64,000 bases of DNA from CAKZQX01 sp034435975 (GCA_034435975.1 DAOTWD010000127.1:10612-74611), one strand, 5' to 3'; counted from the first letter of the stretch, positions 38,047 through 47,626 are shown. The notes: generated from the sequence alone by a model not told the origin. Made by a program: numbers and translations.

Positions 38047-38865
38047 ATGCTACAACAGCTTTTCAGACGCGTAAAATGTAGACCCGATTCCGTACATACA
38101 GGCTATCGTTATGACAATACCCATTTCATTGAGTTGCGGCAGGTGTGCAAAGTCTATCCGAGTGCTACTGGAGATGTCGTGGCACTCAACGATATCGATC
38201 TGATGATCGACCGCGGTCAATTTATCGCCGTTATTGGCAAATCTGGCAGTGGTAAATCGACGTTGATCAATATGATCACCGCTGTTGACCGCCCGACATC
38301 GGGTGAGATCCTGGTGGGTGATACCGCCGTACATCGGCTTACTGAAGAGCGTGCTGCTATCTGGAGGGGTATCAACATCGGCATTGTCTATCAATCCTTT
38401 CAGCTTATACCCTCGCTCACAGTGATCGAGAATGTGATGTTGCCCATGGATTTTTGTGATACATATCCGCCCCACGAGTTTCATGATCGGGCACTGCATT
38501 TACTCGAACAGGTGGACATTGCCGATCATGCCTATAAACTACCGTCCGCCGTGTCGGGCGGCCAGCAACAGCGGGTGGCGATTGCCCGTGCGCTGGCAAA
38601 CGATCCACCACTTATTCTGGCGGACGAGCCGACCGGCAACCTCGACTCGCAAACTGCCGATGCAGTATTCCACCTGTTCGAGACACTGGTGGATCGGGGA
38701 AAAACAATCCTGCTTGTGACTCACGATAGCGACCTGGCCCGTCGCGTGCAGCGCACGATCACCATTGCGGATGGTACGATTGTTGCGGATCAGGGCACGA
38801 CCATTGAAGGGAGGCAACCGGACAAAGATCAGGAGGTCATCGTTCATGGGTATGTGTCTGCGTGA
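38047..38865 (+). CDS. ABC transporter ATPase of the LolD/MacB type
   Basis: The product has 272 residues from the ATG at 38047, and an adjacent GTG at 38044 is possible. It has Walker A GKSGSGKST, a Q-loop near YQSFQLIPSLTVIENV, signature SGGQQQRVAIARAL, Walker B LILADEPTGNLDS and H-loop VTHD. The NLDS form is typical of the family that works with FtsX/MacB permeases rather than importers. The N-terminal 30 residues and the C-terminal tail are longer than usual. It probably powers the permease encoded 83 bases downstream for lipoprotein, lipid, peptide or drug export. The substrate is unknown. Confidence 0.92.
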   Translation: MLQQLFRRVKCRPDSVHTGYRYDNTHFIELRQVCKVYPSATGDVVALNDIDLMIDRGQFIAVIGKSGSGKSTLINMITAVDRPTSGEILVGDTAVHRLTEERAAIWRGINIGIVYQSFQLIPSLTVIENVMLPMDFCDTYPPHEFHDRALHLLEQVDIADHAYKLPSAVSGGQQQRVAIARALANDPPLILADEPTGNLDSQTADAVFHLFETLVDRGKTILLVTHDSDLARRVQRTITIADGTIVADQGTTIEGRQPDKDQEVIVHGYVSA

Positions 38866-38948
38866 TGGCAGTGGCAGGCAACCGGGTATAGCAGACAGAT
38901 CCTGTTCCGGTCTGCTGCTGCCTTTTGCTTATCGGATGGAGGTGAACC

Positions 38949-41378
38949 ATGATCATTCGACCACGCTGGCGCAAAGTACTGCGTGATATGCGGGGCAATA
39001 AAACTCGGACGATCCTGGTCGTACTGTCGATCGCCGTCGGAGTCTTCGCCGTCGGTATGATTGCGAATGCGCGGATTATTCTGGATCGTGATCTGGCACA
39101 GAGTTATGCCGCCACGAATCCAGCCAGTGCTCGCCTGTTGGTATCATACCTGATGCTGGGCGGCGGTGAAGGTTTTGATGATGATCTGGTGCAGGTGGTG
39201 CAGCGTATGCGCAATGTGGCTGCTGCTGAGGGGCGGCGCAGCCTCTCAGTGCGGCTAAATGTGGGAGCTGATGAGTGGCGCGATCTGCAGATCTTTGCCA
39301 TCCCCGATTACGATAATATTCGGATCAATAAAGTCTGGTCAGAGAGCGGTGCCTGGCCACCGCCCTACCGCGAAATGTTGATCGAGCGGGCGGCACTAGG
39401 CCTGACCAATGCTGCAGTCGGTGACACGGTGCTGCTCAAGATGCCCAACGGTTTGCGGCGCGAGGTGCGCATCGCGGGTCTGGCGCATGACCTCTCACAG
39501 TTGCCGGCGTTTCTCGATGGTACGATCTATGCCTATGTTACCTTTGAGACGCTCGAGTGGCTGGGTGAGCCACGTGACTACAACGAGATGTATATCGTCG
39601 TTGAGGGCGATAAATATAATAAAGAACATGTGCAAGCGGTGGCTAATGAGGTGCGTAATAAGATCGAAAAAAGCGGTCGCTCGGTGCTGATGACGATTGT
39701 GCTGGAGCCGGGTAAGCACCCTTTGAGTGATGCTATGCAGACCATCGTTTTATTGCTAGGCGTGCTGGGCTTTTTCTCGCTACTGTTGAGCGGGTTCCTG
39801 GTGATCAATACCATCTCAGCGCTCCTGGCGCAGCAGGTGCGGCAGATCGGCATCATGAAGGCGATTGGTGCCCGCTCATACCAGATCATGGGTCTGTATC
39901 TGGTCATGGTGTTGATCTTTGGCATGCTCTCATTGCTGATCGCCGTGCCATTGGGAGCACTGGGGGCACAACTCTTTACCCGGTTTATGGCAGGCCTGTT
40001 CAACTTTGATCTGGCTGATTTCTATGTACCCGGCTTCGTGATTATCCTGGAGGTGGCAGTTGGTCTGATGATACCATCGCTGGCCGCCCTGTATCCAATT
40101 ATTACGGGCACACGGGTAACGGTGCGTGAGGCGATGAGTGATTATGGCCTGGGTGTCCAACGTGCATTGCACAAAATGCATCATAGCAGACGGATAGCGA
40201 ATCTCTCTGGTTACCTGACGGCCCTGCCTGGTTTGTCGCGGCCACTGCTGCTCTCGTTACGCAATACGTTCCGCCGCAAGGGACGCCTGGTGCTAACCCT
40301 GACAACACTTACACTGGCGGGGGCGATTTTTATTGGTGTGTTTAGTGTACGCGACTCGCTGCTCACGACGCTCGATGACCTCATGGATACCTGGCAGTAT
40401 GATGTGCAGGTGACGTTGAGTCGTCCGCATCGGATTGAGCAGATCGAGGATGTGGCGCTGAGTGTCCCTGGCGTCGTGACGGCGAAGGGTGCCGGCTTTA
40501 CCGTAACCCGGCGTGTACGGGCCGACAAGACCGAGAGTGATAGTATGTTTTTGATGGCACCACCGGTTGATGCCGATCTGGTGCGGCCTGTGATAGTAGC
40601 CGGGCGCTGGTTGCACGCTGATGACGAAAACGCGATTGTGGTAAGTACCAATTTTCTGAGTACTGAACCCGATCTGAATGTTGGTGACTCCGTGGTATTG
40701 AAAATAGATGGCCGTGATACCACATGGCACATCGTGGGCGTTTCGCAATTTTTGGCACCGATTTCCTATGTCGATTATGCTGACTATGCGCGGGCGGCGC
40801 GCAATGCCGGGCGCGCCAGTAGCGTCTGGGTTGTCACTGAGCGTAGTGACCTGGCGTTTCAATCGCAGGTTGCCCAACAGCTAGAACAGCAATTTGAGCG
40901 TGCCAGCCTGCGTATCAACTCGGTGGCCAAAATTGCCGAGGAACGGGCCGAGGCCGAAGCCACTTTTGAAATTCTTGTGATTCTGTTGCTGCTTATGGCC
41001 GTGCTGCTCGCATTTGTAGGCGGACTGGGACTGATGGGGACGATGAGTATCAATGTACTGGAGCGCACCCGTGAGATTGGGGTGATGCGGGCGATTGGTG
41101 CCTCGAACGGCTCAATTCAGCAGATCGTGCTGGTTGAGGGTGTATTGATTGGCAGTATTAGCTGGCTGCTGGGAGCAATGCTGGCGATACCCTTGAGCAA
41201 ACTGTTGAGTGACGCGGTGGGAATGGCTTTCTGGCAGTCTCCCCTCAGCTACTCGTTTTCGGTGGGTGGGGCACTGATCTGGTTCGTGACGGTGGTGCTT
41301 TTATCAGCAGTTGCCAGTTTCTTGCCAGCCTGGAATGCTTCACGGCTCACTGTGCGCGATGTGCTGGCGTACGAGTAG
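38949..41378 (+). CDS. FtsX/MacB-type ABC permease, duplicated fold
   Basis: The product has 809 residues from the ATG at 38949, preceded at ideal distance by GGAGGTG. The protein has two similar halves. Each has one membrane helix, an extracytoplasmic MacB-type periplasmic core domain, then three helices of an FtsX domain (GFFSLLLSGFLVINTISALL... and LLLMAVLLAFVGGLGLMGTMSINVLERTREIGVMRAIG). The first helix is near residues 15-38. Fused double permeases act as the whole membrane unit. It forms a mechanotransducing ABC system with the ATPase encoded upstream. No membrane-fusion protein gene is adjacent, as expected in a monoderm-like envelope. Confidence 0.92.
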   Translation: MIIRPRWRKVLRDMRGNKTRTILVVLSIAVGVFAVGMIANARIILDRDLAQSYAATNPASARLLVSYLMLGGGEGFDDDLVQVVQRMRNVAAAEGRRSLSVRLNVGADEWRDLQIFAIPDYDNIRINKVWSESGAWPPPYREMLIERAALGLTNAAVGDTVLLKMPNGLRREVRIAGLAHDLSQLPAFLDGTIYAYVTFETLEWLGEPRDYNEMYIVVEGDKYNKEHVQAVANEVRNKIEKSGRSVLMTIVLEPGKHPLSDAMQTIVLLLGVLGFFSLLLSGFLVINTISALLAQQVRQIGIMKAIGARSYQIMGLYLVMVLIFGMLSLLIAVPLGALGAQLFTRFMAGLFNFDLADFYVPGFVIILEVAVGLMIPSLAALYPIITGTRVTVREAMSDYGLGVQRALHKMHHSRRIANLSGYLTALPGLSRPLLLSLRNTFRRKGRLVLTLTTLTLAGAIFIGVFSVRDSLLTTLDDLMDTWQYDVQVTLSRPHRIEQIEDVALSVPGVVTAKGAGFTVTRRVRADKTESDSMFLMAPPVDADLVRPVIVAGRWLHADDENAIVVSTNFLSTEPDLNVGDSVVLKIDGRDTTWHIVGVSQFLAPISYVDYADYARAARNAGRASSVWVVTERSDLAFQSQVAQQLEQQFERASLRINSVAKIAEERAEAEATFEILVILLLLMAVLLAFVGGLGLMGTMSINVLERTREIGVMRAIGASNGSIQQIVLVEGVLIGSISWLLGAMLAIPLSKLLSDAVGMAFWQSPLSYSFSVGGALIWFVTVVLLSAVASFLPAWNASRLTVRDVLAYE

Positions 41379-41408
41379 GAGGTGAGGATACGCTCATTAG
41401 ATCGAAGA

Positions 41409-41433
41409 GCCCCTCTCCCAGTGAGAGAGGGGC
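41409..41433. terminator. Hairpin between convergent genes
   Basis: A perfect 9-bp stem, GCCCCTCTC/GAGAGGGGC, with a 7-base loop lies 31 bases after the ABC permease stop and 20 bases past the end of the convergent amidase gene. It lacks a T tract, like several other hairpins in this window. Confidence 0.65.
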
Positions 41434-41452
41434 AGAGGTGAGGGCGAACAGG

Positions 41453-44428
41453 CTACGATCCGTGCACCAGCGGCAGATAGACCTGAAAGAGCGGTGCATC
41501 TGAATTTACGCCGAATTGGAGTTCATAGATCGGCGATTTGTTCCCGGCTTGATCCACCGCCTGATAGCGCAGATGATAGTGCCCGTCGGACAGCCGTCCC
41601 AGACGGAGCATCTGCTCCGGATGTTCGATCCAGGTTTGACCATCCCACGAATAGCGTAGCAAGGCCACTCCACTTCCACCGAGATCGTCCGCCGCCAGTG
41701 TCAGATCCGGAGGGGCGGTGAAGATCGAACCAACACGCGGCGTATTATCAACGATGCCTGGCGGCGGCGTGATAAACGCACTGCTTCCCGGTAGTTGTAC
41801 TGCATAGCCCGCTGTCGCCAGGCCAGTGCGCTCAAAATATTTGAAGCTGAGGACATGACCCCCGGCCTCGAGCGTAACGGTTCCGGTCACGTCGGTAGCG
41901 CTGTGCAACCCGTGGTTGACCACAACACTCTTACCGTTCACCCACAGCCACGAGCCATCATCGCTGGTGGTGCGGAAAACATATTCGCCAGTATACGGTG
42001 CCAGGAACAGGCGTGTCTGCTCGACCACAAAATTATCCGTCAGACCCAATGGCCCGCCATCGCCCCAATCCAGCGTGCTGCCATCCCATGCAAAACTCCC
42101 AACATACGCGCCTCGCGTAATCGACAGCGGGTTGCGCGTGCGAGCCAGCAAGTTATCGGGAATCGCGCCCAGTGTGTAGACATGGGCTAATGGTTGGAAC
42201 TGCCTGTCATAGCTGATTGCCACCGGGGCCATGGTTTCGGGAGTGACGGTAATAGTCTGGATCGCCGCGCTCTGCACATGATAGCGCACATATTCCTGAA
42301 TAATACCAGCTTGCAGTGTTACCAAGCCGGGTTGTCGAAACCGCACGTACCCCACAACATCGCGCTCCTCGCCTGGTTCCAGTGTGCCATTGATGCCCCA
42401 ACGCCACGGATAGCCACCTGTATCACCATCACATGCCGGTGGGCGATCGGTTGCACCAAGCACCACCCGGAAGCGATCGGTCTCCTTGGGATAGATAGGG
42501 TAGTCCTGTCCAGTCGTACCGAGGAAGCATTCACCCTCATCATAGACATAGCCATTTGTCACATTAAATGTGCCATCGGGGAAGGAGCCTGCCTGGGGTA
42601 TCTGACCATGGATGGGTACATCGCCCGTGTTGCGTACAGTGAAAGTCACTTTGAGAACCTCGCCAGCGGCAATAGTCGTATGTTCATAGGCCACGTTCAG
42701 CAACTCGGCGCTGGCCGTATGCTGTTCGGGTACCCACTTGATGCTGTCAAAGAAGATCACCCGACGCCGGCTAAATGGCTCGCCAGTAAGATCATGCAAC
42801 TCCACTGCGCCCGCCGTGCCCTGCTGAAATTCGTACACACCTAGATCAATCCACTCTTCGGTGGTGTTATGATCAACCACGCGCTGAAAGTCGCCAGCGG
42901 CAGAGTGGATGCGATAGGTTGCCTGGCGTGTGGCATAGGGTGCGGTACCCAGGCCACAACCCTGTGGAATGTGCACAAAAATCCGGTAGCGTCCGCTGGT
43001 CGGAATCGTCGGGCGCCAGGTAGCGCTGTTGGTGCTTTCTTGCGGGTTGTCGGTGGCATAGGTATAGAAGGTATGCCCACCATAGCCGCAACTGGCCGAG
43101 TACCAGTTGGCCTGGCTACGTGCAAAGCTATCCTCCAGTTCATCGATCAGCAAGTCGCCATTATCCGGTTGACCAGGAACGAAGTCCCCGGCCTGGATGC
43201 GGTTCTGGACGCGATTGCGAATGGAGGGGAGTAGATTCGCAAATTGATCGCCAGGACATGTCGTGTGACCGGGGGTTACATGGCGGTGACCAGCGATATT
43301 GGCAACCACTGCGCTACGGGTATAGGGGCGGCAGTAGGGCGAGATGTCGCAGCCATAGTAATAGGAACGTCCGAGCGGATCGATCCCTTTTTGCGCTGCT
43401 TTCCATGCCAGCAGTGTCACCAGACTGTCTTGGGATGCGGGTGGTGGAGCGACATTGGTATAGGTACCGATCACCACCACGCCCATCGAGCCATAGTTGC
43501 CAGTGTCATGAAATGCCACGGCATCATCGCCACCGCTACGCCCTTCATAGATCACACCATTCGGGTCGATCAAGAAGTTGTAGCCCACATCGCCCCAACC
43601 ACGGGTAAACGTATGAAACGACCAGATCGCCCGCACCCGATCCGACCAGCGTTGTTCGCCGCCGCGCAAACTGTTGGCATCGGCGGTGTGGTGAACCACC
43701 ATATGGCTGACGGGGTAGTAGACCGGGCGCACGCGGCTGTTCTGGCCATCCGGGTTACCCCAGGCCGTGCGGCTAATCACCGGTGGTTTGCCGACCTGTG
43801 TCAGTTTCGCAGTACTGCTCAGGCTGGCCACGGTATAGGTGTCGCGATCATCTGGACGAAGATGGGTATCAATTGGAATATTGCTCTCGGTGTTCTGAGC
43901 AGGATCAGCCGGACCAAAGCGCGCATCAACTGTATTGACTTCGATGCGCCGCAGATCCGGTAATGTACCATCAGGCAGCATGTGTAGCACCGCCCGCACC
44001 TGCCAGAAACGCGCATCGTCGCCAGCATGGATGATCTGGCTCCAGTAGACTTGATCGCCATCCTGGGGAACCCACAGATCGGGATCTTCCAGGACTGGCC
44101 CCCAATCACTCCAGAACTGGTCATCAACACTTACCCGCACTTCCAGCGTAATCGTGTTGGTCACGGGTGCCTGCGCTTCCCAGCGGAGCAACATATGGGT
44201 GAAGGGCTGATTGGTTTTTGTTATGGGCGATAGATAGGTGTTTCCAATATTCCGCAAGGCTGGCATTTCGGCATCCTCATCGGGATTCACAATGAGGATA
44301 GTTTGTTCAGGACGACCGGTCTGCTGATCGGCCATTGCCAGTGTGTCATGATTGGTGGCTGCCAGCATCAAGACGAGGGTAATGCTGAACCCGGCCAGGA
44401 TGGTGAGGTGCAAGATTTGTCGAACCAC
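41453..44428 (-). CDS. Secreted PGRP-type N-acetylmuramoyl-L-alanine amidase, multidomain
   Basis: The product has 991 residues. Residues 1-33 are a signal peptide. After a beta-rich N-terminal region (about 50-195) comes an amidase_2/PGRP domain (about 218-415). Its expected Zn ligands are in MVVHHTA and GHRHVTPGHTTCPG, with the GDVGYNFLIDPNG core. A golvesin-like beta domain follows (about 430-580), then a CARDB-like domain (about 585-740). A PA14 domain (about 760-880, FRTTSDDGSWLWVNGK) precedes a final Ig-like segment. The family cleaves the amide between muramic acid and the stem peptide. The added beta domains suggest cell-surface or polysaccharide attachment. It is likely a cell-wall remodelling or extracellular bacteriolytic enzyme. 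Confidence 0.9.
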   Translation of the reverse strand: MVRQILHLTILAGFSITLVLMLAATNHDTLAMADQQTGRPEQTILIVNPDEDAEMPALRNIGNTYLSPITKTNQPFTHMLLRWEAQAPVTNTITLEVRVSVDDQFWSDWGPVLEDPDLWVPQDGDQVYWSQIIHAGDDARFWQVRAVLHMLPDGTLPDLRRIEVNTVDARFGPADPAQNTESNIPIDTHLRPDDRDTYTVASLSSTAKLTQVGKPPVISRTAWGNPDGQNSRVRPVYYPVSHMVVHHTADANSLRGGEQRWSDRVRAIWSFHTFTRGWGDVGYNFLIDPNGVIYEGRSGGDDAVAFHDTGNYGSMGVVVIGTYTNVAPPPASQDSLVTLLAWKAAQKGIDPLGRSYYYGCDISPYCRPYTRSAVVANIAGHRHVTPGHTTCPGDQFANLLPSIRNRVQNRIQAGDFVPGQPDNGDLLIDELEDSFARSQANWYSASCGYGGHTFYTYATDNPQESTNSATWRPTIPTSGRYRIFVHIPQGCGLGTAPYATRQATYRIHSAAGDFQRVVDHNTTEEWIDLGVYEFQQGTAGAVELHDLTGEPFSRRRVIFFDSIKWVPEQHTASAELLNVAYEHTTIAAGEVLKVTFTVRNTGDVPIHGQIPQAGSFPDGTFNVTNGYVYDEGECFLGTTGQDYPIYPKETDRFRVVLGATDRPPACDGDTGGYPWRWGINGTLEPGEERDVVGYVRFRQPGLVTLQAGIIQEYVRYHVQSAAIQTITVTPETMAPVAISYDRQFQPLAHVYTLGAIPDNLLARTRNPLSITRGAYVGSFAWDGSTLDWGDGGPLGLTDNFVVEQTRLFLAPYTGEYVFRTTSDDGSWLWVNGKSVVVNHGLHSATDVTGTVTLEAGGHVLSFKYFERTGLATAGYAVQLPGSSAFITPPPGIVDNTPRVGSIFTAPPDLTLAADDLGGSGVALLRYSWDGQTWIEHPEQMLRLGRLSDGHYHLRYQAVDQAGNKSPIYELQFGVNSDAPLFQVYLPLVHGS

Positions 44429-44566
44429 GGGTACTTCGCTTTCTCCATATACCAGAACAGAAGGATATGTACAAAAATCTTCATCTTATGTACGAGAAAA
44501 CGGTCTCAAATTGACCCTTTCGGCTGATATGTTGCTGATGGGTCAATGAACGAGAGGTGAACATTA

Positions 44567-44827
44567 TGCCAACGGCTGCTACGCCACGAGGACGAACTCT
44601 TCCCGTTTGTGCTGGTGGATGGGCTGAGCACCGACAACAACCAGGCGGAACGCAGTATCCGGCCGCTGGTGATCATCCGCACAATCAGCGGGGGCAGCCG
44701 GAGCGCAGCGGGGACCAGGATCCGCATGGGACTGGCAAGCCTGTTTGAGACGTGGCTGGCGCGGGGCCTGAATGCCTTCCAGGAATGCCTGCGGGCGTTG
44801 GGTGCACCTGCGCCGAACCCGGCCTGA
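44567..44827 (+). mobile_element. IS66-family transposase C-terminal relic
   Basis: Translation of this frame gives LLRHEDELFPFV, STDNNQAERSIRPLVI, SGGSRSAAGTRIRMGLASL and a normal C-terminus ending at TGA 44825-44827. This is the last quarter (about 80 residues) of an IS66 TnpC-type DDE transposase. The upstream catalytic part is missing, with unrelated sequence directly before it, and no inverted repeats are seen. It is a dead fragment. Confidence 0.8.
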
Positions 44828-44918
44828 AATCTTTTCCCCCCAAGTGTGAACAGTTACAGAGGTGAAGGCAACCTGTTTTCGGTGTGGCATTATGGTATAA
44901 TAAGGGCACTAATGGGGT

Positions 44919-45056
44919 GTGTCTGGTAGCATTACCTGCAAGGTCATTGATGATCATCAACAACACCATTTCGACAGCTGCGGCGCGGCACTTCTGGGCA
45001 TGCCCGATGAGATCCTGGCTGCAACTCGTTGTTCGCGCTTAGGAATTAAGAGATAG
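44919..45056 (+). CDS. Possible 45-residue small protein or gene remnant
   Basis: A GTG at 44919 opens a 45-codon frame (VSGSITCKVIDDHQQHHF..., then GAALLGMPDEILAATR...) that looks protein-like in its second half. An extended -10 box (TGGTATAAT) at 44893-44901 precedes it, but no good ribosome site does. Its last bases run into the dispersed repeat at 45031. No family is recognised, and it may be the tail of a lost gene. Confidence 0.2.
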   Translation: MSGSITCKVIDDHQQHHFDSCGAALLGMPDEILAATRCSRLGIKR

Positions 45057-45130
45057 ACACGAGGAGATAGAAGTGTTCTCCGATAGTTCCCTCTTTCCTA
45101 TTTCCTGACAGCTCTTTTCTATTTCCTGCT
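45031..45130 (+). repeat. Dispersed intergenic repeat, copy 2
   Basis: This copy begins GTTCGCGCTTAGG and ends TTTCTATTTCCTG. Its reverse complement lies at 47517-47626, sharing both ends and the CTATTTCCTGACAGC core. Together the two copies bracket the lipoprotein and rsmG genes in inverted orientation. The right end overlaps the -35 of the lipoprotein promoter. Confidence 0.7.
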
Positions 45131-45158
45131 TGCGGTTTAGGTAACTCTGGGCTATACT
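45130..45158 (+). promoter_or_regulatory. Promoter of the lipoprotein gene
   Basis: TTGCGG (45130-45135) and TATACT (45153-45158) are spaced by 17 bases, about 92 bases upstream of the chosen start. The -35 sits at the edge of the dispersed repeat. Confidence 0.5.
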
Positions 45159-45250
45159 TAAAGCATGAGAGAATCTTGGCTCATGAGACTGGGGCAGCAG
45201 TCTCTGAAGTCCAGGTGCTTGGGTTGTGGGTGTCTGACAGTGTCATAGAG

Positions 45251-46675
45251 ATGATAGATACAACCGGTACACATCGCTACCTGCCGATACCCCGCTGCTG
45301 GTGCCTGCTGCTCGTGTGTCTGCTGCTCGCGTCTGCCTGTACTGCTCCCGCTGATGGGCCAGATGCAAATCCGGTGGTAGGTGTGGATGATACGCTTACA
45401 CCTCTGCCGACGCTCGTGCCCTGGACGCCTGTGCCTCAGGCGCCCGTCCCACAAGCTACCGCCACCGTTGCTCCGTCGCCCACGTCGCCGCTGATGGCAA
45501 CCTGGACGGCAGAACTGGAAGCGACCGTGAGTGCGGGCCGGCCACGTGTACCATCCCCCGCCAGGGCTGATATGCCCTCATCTGACGGTATTGATGGGAT
45601 CGCGGTGTTGCCTGTTCCAGCTATGAGCAATGTTCCCCCGACCTGGATCGTCTACACGTATGGTCTGCGTACCTTTGACGCTACTGAGGATCACTATGTC
45701 GCCATCTATACCCGCACTGATAATACCTGGCAAGAGGTCACCCGCTTTATCCTGTCCACCTCTGATTACGTCGATGTCCAGGGTGTTTCTGTGGTACACC
45801 TGGGTTCAGACAATTTTATCTGGATCGCGGTCGAAAGCGGGGTGGGCGCTCATGGGGGATGTTTTGACCTGCTGCGCTTTGACGGTCGGAGTCTCTTCAG
45901 TGATGTCGCCAGTTGCAACACCAGCCCCGATGCAGGTGAAATCCGTGATCTGACAGGTGATGGCACGGCAACCGAGATCGTACTGAACGAGAGCGACAAC
46001 TACGTTTTCTGCTATGCCTGTGGTGTGCGGCTGAAACAGTTCAGGGTGTTGCGCTGGAACGGAGCCGAGATAGTGGAAGTACAACTCCAGACCCTGCCTG
46101 ACTCGGCACCGGAGGCGGTGCGTATACTGAACAATCGTGCCGTTGAACTGGCCCAGGCCGGGTTATGGAAGGATGCGCAGCAAACGATTGCATCTATTGC
46201 GTCGCCAATTACCGACGAAGCAGTAGCGTGGAACACGCGGCTTATCGAGTTGCATGCGCAAGCCCGAGCCGATCAGGTGCAGCATGGAACTTACCCACTG
46301 CTGGAGCAGATCTTCTATGGCGATTATGCAGCGGCGCTGGAGGTTATGCGTCCATTCACGAGCGCAGAACTTTTTGCCTTTCCCAATCCGCTGCTTCGTG
46401 ACACGGTTGCCGAGGGCTGGGAAAGTGAGCTATCAGCGTGGATCGTGAATACAACGCTCCTGGCAATTCAGGCCGAACCTGATCTCGCTGCGGCTTTTTT
46501 CCTGCGCGGCTGGGCCATTTATCTGCTCGATCCCCGCGACCCGGCTGTCCTGGACAATCTCAAGCGAGCTGCATTGATCGATCCACGTGATCCCCTTTTT
46601 TATGACAGTGTGGCTTATCTCGAAGAACGTCGCCGCACCGATGATGGGTTGCCGCCTATACCGGGAGACATGTGA
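45251..46675 (+). CDS. Lipoprotein with helical-repeat C-terminus
   Basis: The product has 474 residues from the ATG at 45251, chosen because it sits just before a lipoprotein signal with lipobox LLASAC. In-frame starts back to 45176 would add a polar extension. A Pro/Thr/Ala-rich linker (about 35-85) leads to a beta-rich domain (about 110-265) with AGEIRDLTGDGTATEIVLN, an FG-GAP/integrin-like block. The C-terminal part (about 280-474) has TPR-like helices (ILNNRAVELAQAGLWKDAQQ, AAFFLRGWAIYLLDPRDPAV). It is probably anchored on the outer face of the membrane. Its function is unknown, and similar architecture is common in Chloroflexi surface lipoproteins. Confidence 0.8.
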   Translation: MIDTTGTHRYLPIPRCWCLLLVCLLLASACTAPADGPDANPVVGVDDTLTPLPTLVPWTPVPQAPVPQATATVAPSPTSPLMATWTAELEATVSAGRPRVPSPARADMPSSDGIDGIAVLPVPAMSNVPPTWIVYTYGLRTFDATEDHYVAIYTRTDNTWQEVTRFILSTSDYVDVQGVSVVHLGSDNFIWIAVESGVGAHGGCFDLLRFDGRSLFSDVASCNTSPDAGEIRDLTGDGTATEIVLNESDNYVFCYACGVRLKQFRVLRWNGAEIVEVQLQTLPDSAPEAVRILNNRAVELAQAGLWKDAQQTIASIASPITDEAVAWNTRLIELHAQARADQVQHGTYPLLEQIFYGDYAAALEVMRPFTSAELFAFPNPLLRDTVAEGWESELSAWIVNTTLLAIQAEPDLAAAFFLRGWAIYLLDPRDPAVLDNLKRAALIDPRDPLFYDSVAYLEERRRTDDGLPPIPGDM

Positions 46676-46772
46676 CGGCACCGAGCTGATCATCCCCCTG
46701 TGTAGGCAGAACTGCACCTGTGAAAACCAAAAAGGTACGGCGCGACTGTAGACCTGAAGGCGCACGAACGCT

Positions 46773-47486
46773 ATGGATCAGTCGTTGGACATACTGGCCA
46801 GTACAACCGCTGATTGGGGCATACCTCTCTCAGAGGCGCAACTGGCCCAGTTTGCGCTCTACGCCGACACCTTGCTCCAGTGGAATAAACATGTGAATCT
46901 CACCGCTATTACCGACTACAAAGGAATCATGGTGCGCCACTTTCTCGATGCATTGCGCTGCGCCCGGAGCTGGGGCAACGCGCCGTACAGCTTGATCGAC
47001 ATCGGCAGCGGTGCAGGTCTGCCCGGACTCCCGCTCAAACTGCTGTGGCCCTCTCTGGAGCTAACACTGGTTGAGTCGGTACGCAAGAAAGCCGCCTTTC
47101 TCCAGCATATGGTTGATCGGCTGGGCCTATCTGCGGTAACCATCCTCACCCAACGTGCCGAAGTCGTTGGACGGGATCCGTATCACCGGGAACGTTATGA
47201 CGTGGCAACGGCACGTGCCGTTGCCACGTTAAATGTACTGGCCGAGTATTGCCTGCCACTCCTACGGCTCGGCGGGCGCTTTCTGGCTCCCAAAGGTGCC
47301 GACATTGCCGTCGAAATTGATCGCGCCCGATCTGCATGGACTACGCTCGGCGGGCAACTACTGGCCGTGGAGCCGGTTCATTTGCCAGACCTGGAGCCAC
47401 GCACGTTGGTCATTGTAGAAAAGATAGCTCCTACCCCATTGCGTTACCCGCGAGGCATCGGAATGCCTGCCCGCCGCCCACTCTAA
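46773..47486 (+). CDS. rsmG: 16S rRNA (guanine-527-N7)-methyltransferase
   Basis: The product has 237 residues, the normal length for RsmG/GidB. Features include the N-terminal YADTLLQWNKHVNLTAI, HFLDALRCAR, the SAM-binding LIDIGSGAGLPGLPLKL and VESVRKKAAFLQHM, and the final PRGIGMPARRPL typical of the family. It methylates G527 of 16S rRNA using S-adenosylmethionine. It lies between two inverted copies of a dispersed repeat rather than beside gidA, parA or parB. Confidence 0.95.
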   Translation: MDQSLDILASTTADWGIPLSEAQLAQFALYADTLLQWNKHVNLTAITDYKGIMVRHFLDALRCARSWGNAPYSLIDIGSGAGLPGLPLKLLWPSLELTLVESVRKKAAFLQHMVDRLGLSAVTILTQRAEVVGRDPYHRERYDVATARAVATLNVLAEYCLPLLRLGGRFLAPKGADIAVEIDRARSAWTTLGGQLLAVEPVHLPDLEPRTLVIVEKIAPTPLRYPRGIGMPARRPL

Positions 47487-47516
47487 GCGGTAACACAAAA
47501 GTCATCGAAGGAGGGA

Positions 47517-47626
47517 GAAAATAGAAAATAGCTGTCAGGAAATAGAAAATAGGGAACCATTGGAGAGGAATTCTCTTTCCCCTATCTCCTCCTCGCTATC
47601 TCCTCTTTTCTTGCCTAAGCGCGAAC
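47517..47626 (-). repeat. Dispersed intergenic repeat, copy 3
   Basis: Read on the minus strand, this copy starts GTTCGCGCTTAGGC and continues through AGGAGATAG-rich and CTATTTCCTGACAGC blocks, ending TTTCTATTTTC. It is the inverted counterpart of the copy at 45031-45130 and occupies most of the 199-base gap between the convergent rsmG and aminotransferase genes. Confidence 0.7.
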
